Assembly: GCA_947498935.1 (NCBI GenBank)
Contig: CANMMM010000007.1
Coordinates: 124,001 to 188,000, forward strand
DNA: 64,000 bases
Direction: 5' to 3'
Source of the DNA: an uncultured Aquimarina sp.
GTDB taxonomy: Bacteria; Bacteroidota; Bacteroidia; Flavobacteriales; Flavobacteriaceae
The notes beneath the pieces are model-generated. The model did no database searches, was not told the DNA's origin, and saw nothing but the letters and a program-made list of their open reading frames with translations. Positions 9,701-17,400 of this stretch are shown piece by piece. The first letter of the stretch is position 1. Every line of letters begins with the position of its first letter. The translations under genes were made by a program, and so were the position numbers.

Positions 9701-10142
9701 AACAGTACGCTGGACCGCTCCTAACGGCACTATATATGAGACGCATGAGATTAGTTTTGATAATGCTACCACTACTAATGTAGAAGGAGATTGGTCTGTG
9801 ACAGCTTACTTTACTAATGATTGTCCTTCTGGAAGCACAGACACGCAAACAATGAACTTTTCTATAGATCTCAATAGAATTCTATCAACACCTGAAACTA
9901 CTGCTACAGCATTAGAAATATATCCTATTCCTGCAGATAAAACGGTCTTTATAAAAGGGATGATACCGATCGATCAGAGCACCGTGTACCTATTAGACCT
10001 TAGAGGAAAACGAATACAAACTAAAACAATGTTCCAAAACAGTACAGTAGCCATTGATGTATCGGACATTCCAAAAGGGATTTATATGCTATTGATCACG
10101 CAAGAAAATAGTACTAGCATACAGAAATTGATTAAAGATTAA
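6747..10142 (+). CDS. T9SS-exported Asp-box beta-propeller protein with Ig-like repeats
   Basis: This 1131-residue protein has a signal peptide (MKTTFLTLSLCLIQTFLWAQ), a long propeller region (about 140-740) with many Asp-box motifs (STDGGVTF, TTDGGQTY, STDNGVTF, SSNGGNSF, STDGGVNW) as in sortilin/VPS10-type and BNR proteins, two near-identical Ig-like units (about 745-935, each with YVNDGxxWLQQ and PDGTxDTTPDLSTAW), a further domain, and a C-terminal T9SS type A sorting domain (about 1050-1131, LEIYPIPADK and IPKGIYMLLI). It should be exported across the outer membrane and attached to the surface or released. No sialidase or glycosidase catalytic residues can be assigned, so enzyme activity is open. 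Confidence 0.85.
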   Translation: MKTTFLTLSLCLIQTFLWAQSPCEYRNIREILANPYTNGKGQKTTFNDITQEADHFFSIKCPNLTRKEMASGAFKDDDFVKYERWKHFWKYRLNADGTLGDITTHKKNKQHRSSKTASCSNANYQTNWSEVNYNGNFGYQIDMGRVSSIGFHPTAPNTFWVGAAFGGLWKTTDGGQTYSIVNDDLPHTAVADIIVDSTNPDRLFIALSDIVWYGPAGIGIYESTDGGVTFAPTSLTFTLPQNIRIYEIDVNPNDPSELLVATSDGLYRTDDYFATHTKIYSGDFRAVRYSLHSNDAYAGGASGEFYKSTDNGVTFTFDRDFGNGQVRISVSNKQASGYVALTNDTNLAVSSDFGQTFYQRTIPETNSVVAFANGSDTNIAIGNFECYRSSNGGNSFQATTHWLGEQGLPFVHVDQRNIYTNPLQNDYIYYCNDGGVFRYSVSSNSFENLSRDLYITQYYDIAVSQTAANVLGAGSQDNGNVTRNANGQWQSYEPTADGMGQEIDFTNPAIRYYSIQLGALRRWNNGSLSYISPPNQNGKGAWETPFKLDPTNASRIIIGYKSVYASDNRGNSWTNIGANISANNLEQIAIAQSNSNRIYASQYNTVYAKNPANTSWTSYTTPVYQYISDLEVHPTQENTLYISYGGFTDSGKVYRSTDGGVNWVNISYNLPNTPILSLETYNTIEGSIFVGTYNGVYYLKNGGTAWEKYGCLPNTSVNDIEIQYLNGDKIFVGTHGRGIFEAPLTNLECDNNVIAYVNDGTNWLQQNTLTSCIGDNIYLGMQNIGTQNVQIQYPDGTIDTTPDLSTAWAFNNIQAADAGVYVVSYDNGSCIGQTSITLNIPEPLALIPYVNDGNSWLQQGELAVCSGTNIYIGVQNAGVQNFEITYPDGTTDTTPDLSTAWALNNVQPEDSGIYTVRYDNQADCSNNISTQTINLTVHADNPDLSNAVTADINQNGYNAFANFTTLEIDEGSQLALALPASLFEGTVRWTAPNGTIYETHEISFDNATTTNVEGDWSVTAYFTNDCPSGSTDTQTMNFSIDLNRILSTPETTATALEIYPIPADKTVFIKGMIPIDQSTVYLLDLRGKRIQTKTMFQNSTVAIDVSDIPKGIYMLLITQENSTSIQKLIKD

Positions 10143-10151
10143 TTGATAAAA

Positions 10152-10259
10152 GTGTAAACCACTTCAATACACAGTGCTATTTGCACTGGGTCAATTTGCT
10201 AAATTTAGTATGGGTCCTTTGGTTAGAAATCAAAGGATTCATAATGAAGTGGTTTACAC
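10152..10259. repeat. three-hairpin inverted-repeat element sharing family A ends
   Basis: A perfect 15-bp inverted repeat (GTGTAAACCACTTCA at 10152, TGAAGTGGTTTACAC at 10245) encloses two further hairpins: CAGTGC/GCACTG (10172-10188) and TCCTTTG/CAAAGGA (10215-10237). The right arm is also the left end of copy A2. It begins 9 bp after the stop codon of the propeller gene and would fold in RNA as a branched 3' structure. Confidence 0.7.
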
Positions 10260-10407
10260 TTGTTTTGATTTCAGCGAAAAACCAAGATTTTGTGATCAAA
10301 TACAGTGATTTTTTAGTTGCATAGCAGCGCTCGAAAACTCAAAAATTACAAAATTTGAGTGCAAAAGATCGTTTTTATAACAAATTGAAAAAAGTTTAAA
10401 CCACTTT
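10246..10407 (+). repeat. family A inverted-repeat element (copy A2)
   Basis: This full-length copy carries the standard interior (GATTTCAGCGAAAAACCAAG, GATCAAATACAGTGATTTTT, TTGCATAGCAGCGCT, GCAAAAGATCGTTTTTATA) and closes AAAAAAGTTTAAACCACTT. It ends about 11 bp from the stop codon of the convergent EEP gene. Confidence 0.85.
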
Positions 10408-10418
10408 TATTAATAAGC

Positions 10419-11435
10419 TTACGGTTTAAACTTAGCACAAATAGGATAGTGATCTGAATATCTGTGTTCATAATTGGTAAAACCTACCACTTCTGTAGTC
10501 GTGGGTACTAGGATAAAATCGATCCGTGCAGGAAATAATCTAAATTCGAAGGTTTTTCCAAAACCACTTCCTGCTTCTTTAAAAGCGTCTTGTAGCCCCT
10601 GAGACTTAATCTTATCATACACATATGAATAGGCAGAATTATTAAAATCTCCCATCACTATATTCTTATAAGGAGAAGTCTGCATATGAGCAATGAGCTG
10701 TTCTGCCTGTAATTGTTGTTTTTTAAAAGAGACTTGTATGCGTTTTAAGAGCTTCTGAGAATCGGTTTTGGCCAATTTATCTGTCATACTCCCGATTTTA
10801 TGAGATTGCAAGTGTACATTATAAATTCGTAAAGTATCGGTAGCTGTTACGATGTCTGCAAAAATTACATTATTGGCTGTATCCTCAAAATTTAAAGACC
10901 CTTTCTGTAGAAAAGGGTAATTCGAAAAAATCACTAAAGCCAACTCCCTACTATTATGGTTAAAATACTCGTACTTATGCTTAAACTGACTAAAGTCTAT
11001 CGATGGATTGTTATAAAATTCCTGTGCACAAAAAACATCAGGCTGCTGTTCTTTTACAAAAGCCGAAATATCCTGTGGTATTCGATCAGAATCTATCCAA
11101 TCAAAACGATTAAAACTATGCACATTATAACTGAGCATCGATAACACATCTGTATGCGTCTCTACTGATTTACCCCGAATCTTGTACAAAGAGGTAACAT
11201 GCGAAATCCCTAGTAATAATACAATCAAGGATAACAACATTTTCCGTTTGAATTGTAGTACCCAATACACCAGAAAAAATACATTGACTAGGATCAATAC
11301 AGGTACTGCTAGACTAAGCACCGACAATAATGGAAACATTCTGGGCGATACATACGGCAACAAATACGATAACAACAAAGCAAACGCAACCAGCGAATTC
11401 AATAAGAATGCTATTTTGTGCAATATCTTTATCAT
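10419..11435 (-). CDS. endonuclease/exonuclease/phosphatase (EEP) family protein, membrane-anchored
   Basis: The 338-residue protein has three N-terminal membrane helices (about 7-90) and a C-terminal EEP domain (about 95-338). Catalytic motifs visible are the CAQEFYNN metal Glu, the YNVHLQSHK His motif, GDFNNS and the closing SDHYPI. EEP enzymes cleave phosphodiesters or phosphomonoesters; the substrate cannot be read here, and the membrane anchor places the domain at the inner membrane. It is the last gene of a minus-strand run with two rhomboids and mutL, 3 bp downstream of the second rhomboid, an order common in flavobacteria. Confidence 0.85.
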   Translation of the reverse strand: MIKILHKIAFLLNSLVAFALLLSYLLPYVSPRMFPLLSVLSLAVPVLILVNVFFLVYWVLQFKRKMLLSLIVLLLGISHVTSLYKIRGKSVETHTDVLSMLSYNVHSFNRFDWIDSDRIPQDISAFVKEQQPDVFCAQEFYNNPSIDFSQFKHKYEYFNHNSRELALVIFSNYPFLQKGSLNFEDTANNVIFADIVTATDTLRIYNVHLQSHKIGSMTDKLAKTDSQKLLKRIQVSFKKQQLQAEQLIAHMQTSPYKNIVMGDFNNSAYSYVYDKIKSQGLQDAFKEAGSGFGKTFEFRLFPARIDFILVPTTTEVVGFTNYEHRYSDHYPICAKFKP

Positions 11436-11438
11436 CCC

Positions 11439-12356
11439 TTACTCTCTCCCTGCTTTGAATAAAAAATCTTTTTCTTGTTGTGTCAAACTCTCATACCCAC
11501 TCTTACTAATTTTATCGAGGATCGCATCGATCTGTGCCTGATTGGGATTCGCATTTTTAGGAGTAGTGTTGCTATGCTGCTTGGTTGTAGCGCTTGTCTT
11601 TTTTTTCTTAGTAGACTTATATACTGTTTTTAGAGGTGCTTTGTTACGCGGAGCAAACCAACTTGCGATGGTATCCATGATTTTTTCGAATCCCGCTCCT
11701 ATATCATTCCCTTTTTTAAACTGTGTCGTATACAAATACCCAAACAATGCCCCACCTAAATGTGCAATATGACCTCCTGCATTGCCAAAAGGGATTTGAA
11801 TCATATCTAAGACTACAAAAAATACAGCAATCCACCAGAATTTTACACTGCCTACAAGCATCAGACGTACTGCCATATTGGGTATGTAGGTAGCAATTGC
11901 TACTAAAATAGCCATTACAGAAGCAGACGCCCCTACTAAGACGGCATCACCTATTCCCGAAAAAGCAGGAAATAAATTATAGGATAGCATATAGAACAAT
12001 GCGCCAAAAATAGCTCCTAAAAAATATACCGTGAGCACTTTCTTACCTGTAAAATAATTGATAAAATAGCTACCAGAAAAATACAGGATAATCATATTAG
12101 AAAGAATATGAAAAATACCACTGTGCAAAAACGCATAGGTCACAATCGACCAAGGTTTCATTAGATACGCTCCTATTTCTTTGGGAAAAGTAAAGAAATC
12201 CATCACGGAGTTGGCTGGTAACTTTAGTAAAAAAGTGATTGTACCTATCAGATAGAAGGAAACAAATACCAGTACATTGAACGCTATTAATTTTTCTACA
12301 ATAGAAAAATTCTTGAATTTTAGCTTTACATCATCTATCAGTGCCATTAACTCCAA
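11439..12356 (-). CDS. rhomboid family intramembrane serine protease (second copy)
   Basis: The 305-residue protein has six predicted helices with the rhomboid serine motif GASAS and the partner histidine in GGHIAHLGGALFG. It cleaves membrane protein substrates within the bilayer; targets are unknown. The C-terminal 80 or so residues are a soluble Lys/Thr/Asn-rich linker and a short helical end (IDAILDKISKSGYESLTQQE). The start overlaps the end of the upstream rhomboid gene by 10 bp, so the two are coupled. The ATG at 12347 (MALIDD) is an alternative start. Confidence 0.88.
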   Translation of the reverse strand: MELMALIDDVKLKFKNFSIVEKLIAFNVLVFVSFYLIGTITFLLKLPANSVMDFFTFPKEIGAYLMKPWSIVTYAFLHSGIFHILSNMIILYFSGSYFINYFTGKKVLTVYFLGAIFGALFYMLSYNLFPAFSGIGDAVLVGASASVMAILVAIATYIPNMAVRLMLVGSVKFWWIAVFFVVLDMIQIPFGNAGGHIAHLGGALFGYLYTTQFKKGNDIGAGFEKIMDTIASWFAPRNKAPLKTVYKSTKKKKTSATTKQHSNTTPKNANPNQAQIDAILDKISKSGYESLTQQEKDFLFKAGRE

Positions 12357-13099
12357 CGATTTTGATTAAACGAATTCTTTTTCCAATACCACATCGTGAT
12401 AAAACCAATTACTGCACCCCCGATGTGCGCCCAGTGGGCTACATTACTAGTTCCTATAATAGATTGCCCTGTGATTCCACCGAATAAGTCGATAATAAAA
12501 TAGAAACCTACCATATATTTGGCTTTTATAGGAATCGGCACAAACATCAGGTACAAGGGTAAATTAGGATATAAGACAGCAAAGGCTACAATTACTCCTG
12601 AAATCGCTCCCGAAGCCCCTACCATAAGACTACGATATGCACCAAATGTATTCGCTATAGACTCTTCTGATACGAATTCCAATACAGCTGTATTGTAACG
12701 CCCTTCTTTAAGGAAACCAATGATTTCATTATCCGTAAAACCTGCTGCTATAAACCCTTCATACCCTGGCTGAAAATTATAATAGTAATATAATAATTGT
12801 AACCCCATCGCACCTAGACCTGCGGAGAAATATAAAAACAAAAACTTCTTCTGTCCTATAGAGTTTTCTAAATGGCTTCCAAACATATACAACATAAACA
12901 TATTGAAAAAAATATGTGTAATCGAAGATTGGCTATGCATAAACATATGCGTCACCAACTGCCATATTTGGAAATTCTCATTTTTTGGAAACCATAGCGC
13001 AAACAATTTATAGGCTGCATCACCCAGCGTCTGTGACCCTATAAAAAAGAGCACATTGATGATTAATAATGTTTTTACAGTATCTGTAATTCTCCCCAT
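12347..13099 (-). CDS. rhomboid family intramembrane serine protease (first copy)
   Basis: The 250-residue protein has the rhomboid layout: WQLVTHMFMH at the first conserved region, catalytic serine in LMVGASGAISG, and catalytic histidine in NVAHWAHIGGAVIGF. A longer loop of about 40 residues before the serine helix carries acidic residues and may lie in the periplasm. It lies 8 bp downstream of mutL and overlaps the second rhomboid gene, forming one operon. Paired rhomboids at this place are usual in flavobacteria. Confidence 0.9.
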   Translation of the reverse strand: MGRITDTVKTLLIINVLFFIGSQTLGDAAYKLFALWFPKNENFQIWQLVTHMFMHSQSSITHIFFNMFMLYMFGSHLENSIGQKKFLFLYFSAGLGAMGLQLLYYYYNFQPGYEGFIAAGFTDNEIIGFLKEGRYNTAVLEFVSEESIANTFGAYRSLMVGASGAISGVIVAFAVLYPNLPLYLMFVPIPIKAKYMVGFYFIIDLFGGITGQSIIGTSNVAHWAHIGGAVIGFITMWYWKKNSFNQNRWS

Positions 13100-13107
13100 G
13101 ACTGTAT

Positions 13108-15009
13108 TTAAAATTTCTTATCTATTTCGTCTATCGTAAAGGTAATAAACGTAGGTTTATTATCAGGTGTAACCGTCGGTTCTGTACATGCAAAAAGGCT
13201 ATTTACAATATGTTGTTGCTGTTCTGTAGCCAATTCTATACCTGTACGTACCGCTACACTACTAGCAATCGACCGTGCTAATAAGTCGGTCTGCGAAAAA
13301 CCATGATCAGGTACTTCGTGTTCTATATCACTAATGAGTTTCTCTAATAATAGCGATACCTCACTCTCTGTAACCACAGTAGGAATTCCTGAAATTGACA
13401 CCTCCTCACCTGCTACACTATCGAATATAAATCCAGTATTTTCTAATTGTTCTTTTACCGAACTCAGTAAGGCTACTTCTTGCGTAGAAAAAGTGAGTTT
13501 CAGCGGAAACAACAGCTGCTGACTTACAGCACTTGCCATCGTTATATTACGCAGTACTTCTTCATACAATACACGCTGATGTGCACGATGCTGATGGACA
13601 ATAACCATACCGCTCTTAATGGTCGTTACGATGTATTTTCGTTTTAACTGATACGTAGTATGATGCGCTAAAGCGGCCTGCTCGGATGCGTCGAACAAAG
13701 CACCCGTGACCTCTTCGCTTTCAAACTGTACCGTAGAAAAGGTTTTTTCTTCTGGTACTGCCTTCGTATCTGCCCCTTCTAATCCTACATAGAGATTTTC
13801 CCAATCTGCTGTAGGTGCTTTTTTAAAGGATGTATGCTTCGCAGATGGTGCAGAAGAAAACGAACTAGTAGAGGTTGAAGGAGTAGCAGCCTTGCTTTCT
13901 TCCTTAAAAGGATTAAAACTACGATCCACCTCTATCGTAGGTGTTTTCACTGCTTTTCCTTTATACTCATAGGGCGTATCCATAGAAGAATCTCTATTAA
14001 AATCTAATAACGGCGCTACATTAAATTGCCCTAGACTATGCTTAATCGTAGCCCGTAGCATTGCATAGAGCGAATGCTCATCATCGAATTTAATCTCCGT
14101 CTTGGTAGGATGGATATTAATATCAATGGTCTTGGGGTCTACCTCTAAATAAATAAAATAGCTCGGATGTGTTTTTTCTTTTAGCAATCCATCAAAAGCT
14201 GCATTGACTGCGTGGTTTAAATACGCACTTTTAATAAATCGCTGATTTACAAAAAAGAACTGCTCGCCACGTGTCCGTTTTGCATATTCAGGTTTTCCTA
14301 CAAAGCCTGTAATCGTTACCAGATCTGTTTCTTCCTGTATGGGCACTAGTTTTTCGTTCGTTTTACCTCCAAAAATATGGGTGATTCGTTGTCTACAATT
14401 AGAAATCGGTAGTCCGAACACCTCGCTACCATTATGATACATATCGAATTTTATATCGGTATGTACCATCGACACACGCTGAAATTCATCAATGATATGC
14501 CGTAGTTCTACCGCATTAGATTTTAAGAAATTGCGTCGTGCAGGAATATTATAAAATAAGTTTTTTACGCTGATAGCAGTTCCTGTAGGCGTTACACATG
14601 CTTCTTGCGAAACCATTTCACTTCCTTCCATTTTCAACTCTGTTCCTACCTCATCACTTTCTTGCTTTGTTTTCAACTCTACATGTGCGATAGCAGCGAT
14701 CGAAGCCAAGGCTTCTCCTCTAAATCCTTTGGTCTTTAATTGAAATAAATCTTCTGCCGCCTTGATCTTAGAAGTAGCATGTCGCTCGAAACTAAGTCGT
14801 GCATCCGTAACACTCATCCCCGTACCATTATCAATCACCTGTACCAGCGTTTTTCCTGCTTCTTTGATAATAAGTTTAATGTGTGTGGCTTGGGCATCAA
14901 TGGCATTCTCTAGTAATTCCTTGACTACCGAAGCGGGTCGTTGCACCACTTCACCCGCAGCAATTTGGTTTGCTACATGGTCTGGTAATAATTGAATGAT
15001 ATCTGACAT
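13108..15009 (-). CDS. mutL: DNA mismatch repair protein MutL
   Basis: This 633-residue protein has the GHKL ATPase domain (about 1-330) with ENAIDA, DNGTGM, KGFRGEALASI and the second-half motif FVNQRFI, a low-complexity Ser/Thr linker (about 370-430), and a C-terminal dimerisation domain. It couples MutS mismatch recognition to strand removal. The endonuclease motif DQHAxxExxxxE of self-nicking MutL proteins reads HQHRAHQRVLYE here, and the usual C-terminal CPHGRP is replaced by a TPDNKP stretch, so nuclease activity is doubtful. The start codon abuts the stop of the small membrane protein upstream with no gap. Confidence 0.96.
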   Translation of the reverse strand: MSDIIQLLPDHVANQIAAGEVVQRPASVVKELLENAIDAQATHIKLIIKEAGKTLVQVIDNGTGMSVTDARLSFERHATSKIKAAEDLFQLKTKGFRGEALASIAAIAHVELKTKQESDEVGTELKMEGSEMVSQEACVTPTGTAISVKNLFYNIPARRNFLKSNAVELRHIIDEFQRVSMVHTDIKFDMYHNGSEVFGLPISNCRQRITHIFGGKTNEKLVPIQEETDLVTITGFVGKPEYAKRTRGEQFFFVNQRFIKSAYLNHAVNAAFDGLLKEKTHPSYFIYLEVDPKTIDINIHPTKTEIKFDDEHSLYAMLRATIKHSLGQFNVAPLLDFNRDSSMDTPYEYKGKAVKTPTIEVDRSFNPFKEESKAATPSTSTSSFSSAPSAKHTSFKKAPTADWENLYVGLEGADTKAVPEEKTFSTVQFESEEVTGALFDASEQAALAHHTTYQLKRKYIVTTIKSGMVIVHQHRAHQRVLYEEVLRNITMASAVSQQLLFPLKLTFSTQEVALLSSVKEQLENTGFIFDSVAGEEVSISGIPTVVTESEVSLLLEKLISDIEHEVPDHGFSQTDLLARSIASSVAVRTGIELATEQQQHIVNSLFACTEPTVTPDNKPTFITFTIDEIDKKF

Positions 15010-15303
15010 TTAGTCTGTGGCAGTAAATATTGATAAATCGAAATCTATAAAATAAAGAAAAAGAAATACTAGCAGTAGTGCTATCATCACTACTCTTTTA
15101 TTGATTTCTCTGTTTCCACGATGTCGACTTGATTTTCTAGCTTCGCTCCAATGCGCTCCAAAATCAATAGCATTGGTAGTATCTCGATATTTAGTAATTC
15201 TATTTTCAAAATCATAGATATTACCATCACTCTTTCCTTTGTAATACCTAGGAGTGTAGTTATACCGTCTGTTTACTTTTCTTTTAGGGATACTTAATTT
15301 CAC
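15010..15303 (-). CDS. small single-span membrane protein upstream of mutL
   Basis: The 97-residue product has a very basic N-terminal half (KRKVNRRYNY, RKSSRHRGNREINKR) and one C-terminal membrane helix (about 70-90). In databases its relatives are often labelled riboflavin synthase subunit beta, apparently carried over from the neighbouring ribH; nothing here resembles that enzyme. It is directly joined to mutL (stop and start adjacent). Two family A elements separate it from ribH, which is next to it in related gene orders. Confidence 0.75.
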   Translation of the reverse strand: MKLSIPKRKVNRRYNYTPRYYKGKSDGNIYDFENRITKYRDTTNAIDFGAHWSEARKSSRHRGNREINKRVVMIALLLVFLFLYFIDFDLSIFTATD

Positions 15304-15331
15304 GAGTTGCTCCTTTCTTTTCTTAATTATC

Positions 15332-15493
15332 GAAGTGATTTAAACTTTTTTGATTTCAGCGAAAAACCAAGATTTTGTGATCAAATACAGTGATTTTTTA
15401 GTTGCATAGCAGCGCTACGAAACTCAAAAATTGCAAAAATTTGAGTACAAAAGATCGTTTTTATAGCAAATTGAAAAAAGTTTAAATCACTTC
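15332..15493 (+). repeat. family A inverted-repeat element (copy A3)
   Basis: This is a full-length copy with matched ends GAAGTGATTTAAACTTTTTT and AAAAAAGTTTAAATCACTTC. Both arms carry the same G-to-A change at the seventh base, so the pairing is kept, which suggests copying or selection of the hairpin as a unit. Confidence 0.9.
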
Positions 15494-15639
15494 ATCAAAT
15501 ATACTCAAAAATGCACTCTAATAGAAAGCTTTTTACATTAGAATAACATCCGATACTCATACTACAAGGATAGTGCCGTTTTCATAAATCATAGCTCTCA
15601 CAGTACGTTTGCATCTCCCCAAAAACAGATAATGATATT

Positions 15640-15770
15640 GAAGTGGTGTACATTTTTTCGATTTTCAGTGAAAATCGAAAAAATTGTGATCAAATGCCTT
15701 AATTTTTTATGGAACTCACTGCATAGCAGTACTCGAAAACTCAAAAATTAAAAAAAGTGCAAATCACTTT
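15640..15770 (+). repeat. family A-related element (copy A4)
   Basis: The copy is shorter and diverged: GAAGTGGTGTACATTTTTTCG at the left, GCATAGCAGTACTCG core, AAAGTGCAAATCACTT at the right. A local hairpin (CGATTTTCAGTGAAAATCG) lies at its left. It ends about 2 bp before the ribH stop codon. Confidence 0.75.
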
Positions 15771-15772
15771 TA

Positions 15773-16273
15773 TTAGTAAAACGTTGCGTCTTTGCGTAAT
15801 TGCGCCATTTTAATTGCAGCGATGGCAGCCTCTGTACCTTTATTTCCATGTTTTCCACCAGAACGATCTATAGATTGTTGCATATTCGTATCCGTTAGCA
15901 CACAAAAGATAACAGGAATATCACTCTGTACATTCAAATCTTTGATTCCCTGTGTGACTCCCTCACATACAAAATCAAAATGCTTGGTCTCACCTTCTAT
16001 CACACTTCCTATAGCGATCACCGCATCAAGCATATCATAGGATTGTTGCATTTTTTTACAACCATAGATCAGCTCAAAGCTCCCTGGTACATTCCAGCGC
16101 ACTATATTCTCTTTTAGCGCTCCACAATCAATTAATGCATCAAATGCTCCCTGAAACAAGCCTTCGGTAATGGTGTCATTCCATTCTGAAACAACAATCC
16201 CAAACCGAAAGTTTTTCGAGTTTGGGATTGTTGTTTTATCGTACTGTGATAAATTTTTATTTTCTGTAGCCAT
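15773..16273 (-). CDS. ribH: 6,7-dimethyl-8-ribityllumazine synthase
   Basis: RibH joins 5-amino-6-ribitylaminouracil and dihydroxybutanone phosphate to make the lumazine precursor of riboflavin. The 166-residue length and motifs fit the family: FGIVVSEWND at the substrate pocket, VPGSFELI, AIGSVIEGETKHFDFV with the catalytic histidine, and GGKHGNKGTEAA. The first 25 residues form an extension before the conserved FGIVVSEWN strand, and this part together with the strand is encoded by a long hairpin (see separate entry). It lies 45 bp downstream of the TPR gene on the same strand. Confidence 0.96.
   Translation of the reverse strand: MATENKNLSQYDKTTIPNSKNFRFGIVVSEWNDTITEGLFQGAFDALIDCGALKENIVRWNVPGSFELIYGCKKMQQSYDMLDAVIAIGSVIEGETKHFDFVCEGVTQGIKDLNVQSDIPVIFCVLTDTNMQQSIDRSGGKHGNKGTEAAIAAIKMAQLRKDATFY
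16189..16236. repeat. perfect inverted repeat inside the ribH coding region
   Basis: Two perfect 17-bp arms (AAACAACAATCCCAAAC at 16189, GTTTGGGATTGTTGTTT at 16220) flank 14 bases that contain a further pair CGAAA/TTTCG. The mRNA would fold into a nearly unbroken stem of about 22 bp roughly 40 to 85 bases after the ribH ATG. As a side effect, both strands encode TTIPN and FGIVV. Confidence 0.9.
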
Positions 16274-16318
16274 TTATAAACGAGTTAGTATGTTCACATC
16301 TGCTAGTGTAGCCGATGG

Positions 16319-17101
16319 CTACAACATTGCTTTTGCTTTTCCTAAATGTACATCTACCTGATTTGCCTCTATACTTTTGGCAAACTCTTCTTTGATACGT
16401 TCTAAATACGTAATCGCTACTTGTGGTTTACCCACTGAAATGGCTGTTATTGCAGATTTCAATAAAAATCTAGGTGTTGTAAATTCGTTATTCTTAGCCT
16501 TGAATGCTTTTTCGTAGTATCCTAGTGCTGTTTCTGCTTGCTTTAGTTGTGCAAATGCATCACCAATACCACCCAATGCTAAAGGACCTAACATCTGATC
16601 ATCACTAGAAAATTTATCTAAGTGATCGATTGCTTCTTGGTACTTCTTCATATTTAGATATGAGAATCCGGCATAATAGTTCGCTAGATTAGCCGCTTTA
16701 GTTCCTCCGTAATTGTCAATAATTTCTAAGAAACCATATTTTCCTTCTCCACCATTTAATGCTAATGAATATAATGAATCACGAAGTGTCGTATTTCCAT
16801 TCACTGCATCATCAAAGTACTGCTGTGCTTTATACATCTCATTAGACGCCTCTAATTCCTTTGGCTCTTGTATAAACTTCTGATATCCTAACCATGCCAA
16901 AACCACTAGAGCGATACCTCCAACTACTCCGAAAATATATTTCTGATTCGCAGCGACCCATTCTTCAGTTTTAGAAGCTCCTTCATCTAACGTATTAAAT
17001 ACCTCAGCAGTCGTAGACGCTTCATCATGTATCGGTTGCTCATCTAATACTTCCTCTACCTGTTTCTTGGGTTTGTATCCTCTTTTCTTATAAGTTGCCA
17101 T
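16319..17101 (-). CDS. membrane-anchored tetratricopeptide (YfgM-like) protein
   Basis: The 260-residue protein has a polar, partly basic N-terminus, one membrane helix (about 53-72, IFGVVGGIALVVLAWLGYQ) and a C-terminal helical repeat domain with TPR-like units (ANYYAGFSYLNMKKYQEAI, GDAFAQLKQAETALGYYEKA). This is the layout of YfgM, an inner-membrane periplasmic chaperone adaptor, and it is the standard neighbour of ribH and recF in flavobacteria. The domain faces the periplasm if the N-terminus is inside. The specific partner is unknown. Confidence 0.8.
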   Translation of the reverse strand: MATYKKRGYKPKKQVEEVLDEQPIHDEASTTAEVFNTLDEGASKTEEWVAANQKYIFGVVGGIALVVLAWLGYQKFIQEPKELEASNEMYKAQQYFDDAVNGNTTLRDSLYSLALNGGEGKYGFLEIIDNYGGTKAANLANYYAGFSYLNMKKYQEAIDHLDKFSSDDQMLGPLALGGIGDAFAQLKQAETALGYYEKAFKAKNNEFTTPRFLLKSAITAISVGKPQVAITYLERIKEEFAKSIEANQVDVHLGKAKAML

Positions 17102-17212
17102 AAGTTTTGTTTAATGATGCGCAAAAATAAAATTTTTATTCATAATTAAAAGCGAAAATATTTGATATTTTTCAATAATTTGCACCCCTTTATGAGACTT
17201 TTTTATAGAATT

Positions 17213-17372
17213 TATCTCTAATTTTTGTTTTTGACCGAAAATGTGAAGAAATTTAACTGAACAAAGCACTTTATAAAATTCATAGCAGCGCTATGGATAA
17301 AAAAAGTAACGAAATACAGGTGAATTTCAGTCATTTTTTAAGTAAAGGAAAAAGTCAGAATGAGTTCATAGC
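17213..17372 (+). repeat. family B element directly upstream of recF (copy B3)
   Basis: The copy runs from TTTTTGTTTTTGACCG through GAAAATGTGAAGAAATTT and the core CATAGCAGCGCTATGGAT to AAAAAGTCAGAATGAGTTCAT. A C-to-T change turns the usual CTACGGAT into CTATGGAT and so creates an ATG in frame with recF. The left inverted repeat is eroded. Confidence 0.8.
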
Positions 17373-17400
17373 TCTACGAAACACTGATCCGCAGTATTTT

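Noticed and set aside
13334-13522. Ser-rich plus-strand ORFs within mutL, pepD and other minus-strand genes
   Set aside because: They are shadows on the opposite strand of strongly conserved genes.
15010-15303. Riboflavin synthase subunit
   Set aside because: The protein is a short basic single-span membrane protein without any lumazine or riboflavin synthase motif.
16170-16361. Plus-strand ORF with TTIPNRKFFEFGIVV similar to RibH
   Set aside because: The similarity is a by-product of the perfect inverted repeat in ribH; the ORF is the antisense of the real gene.
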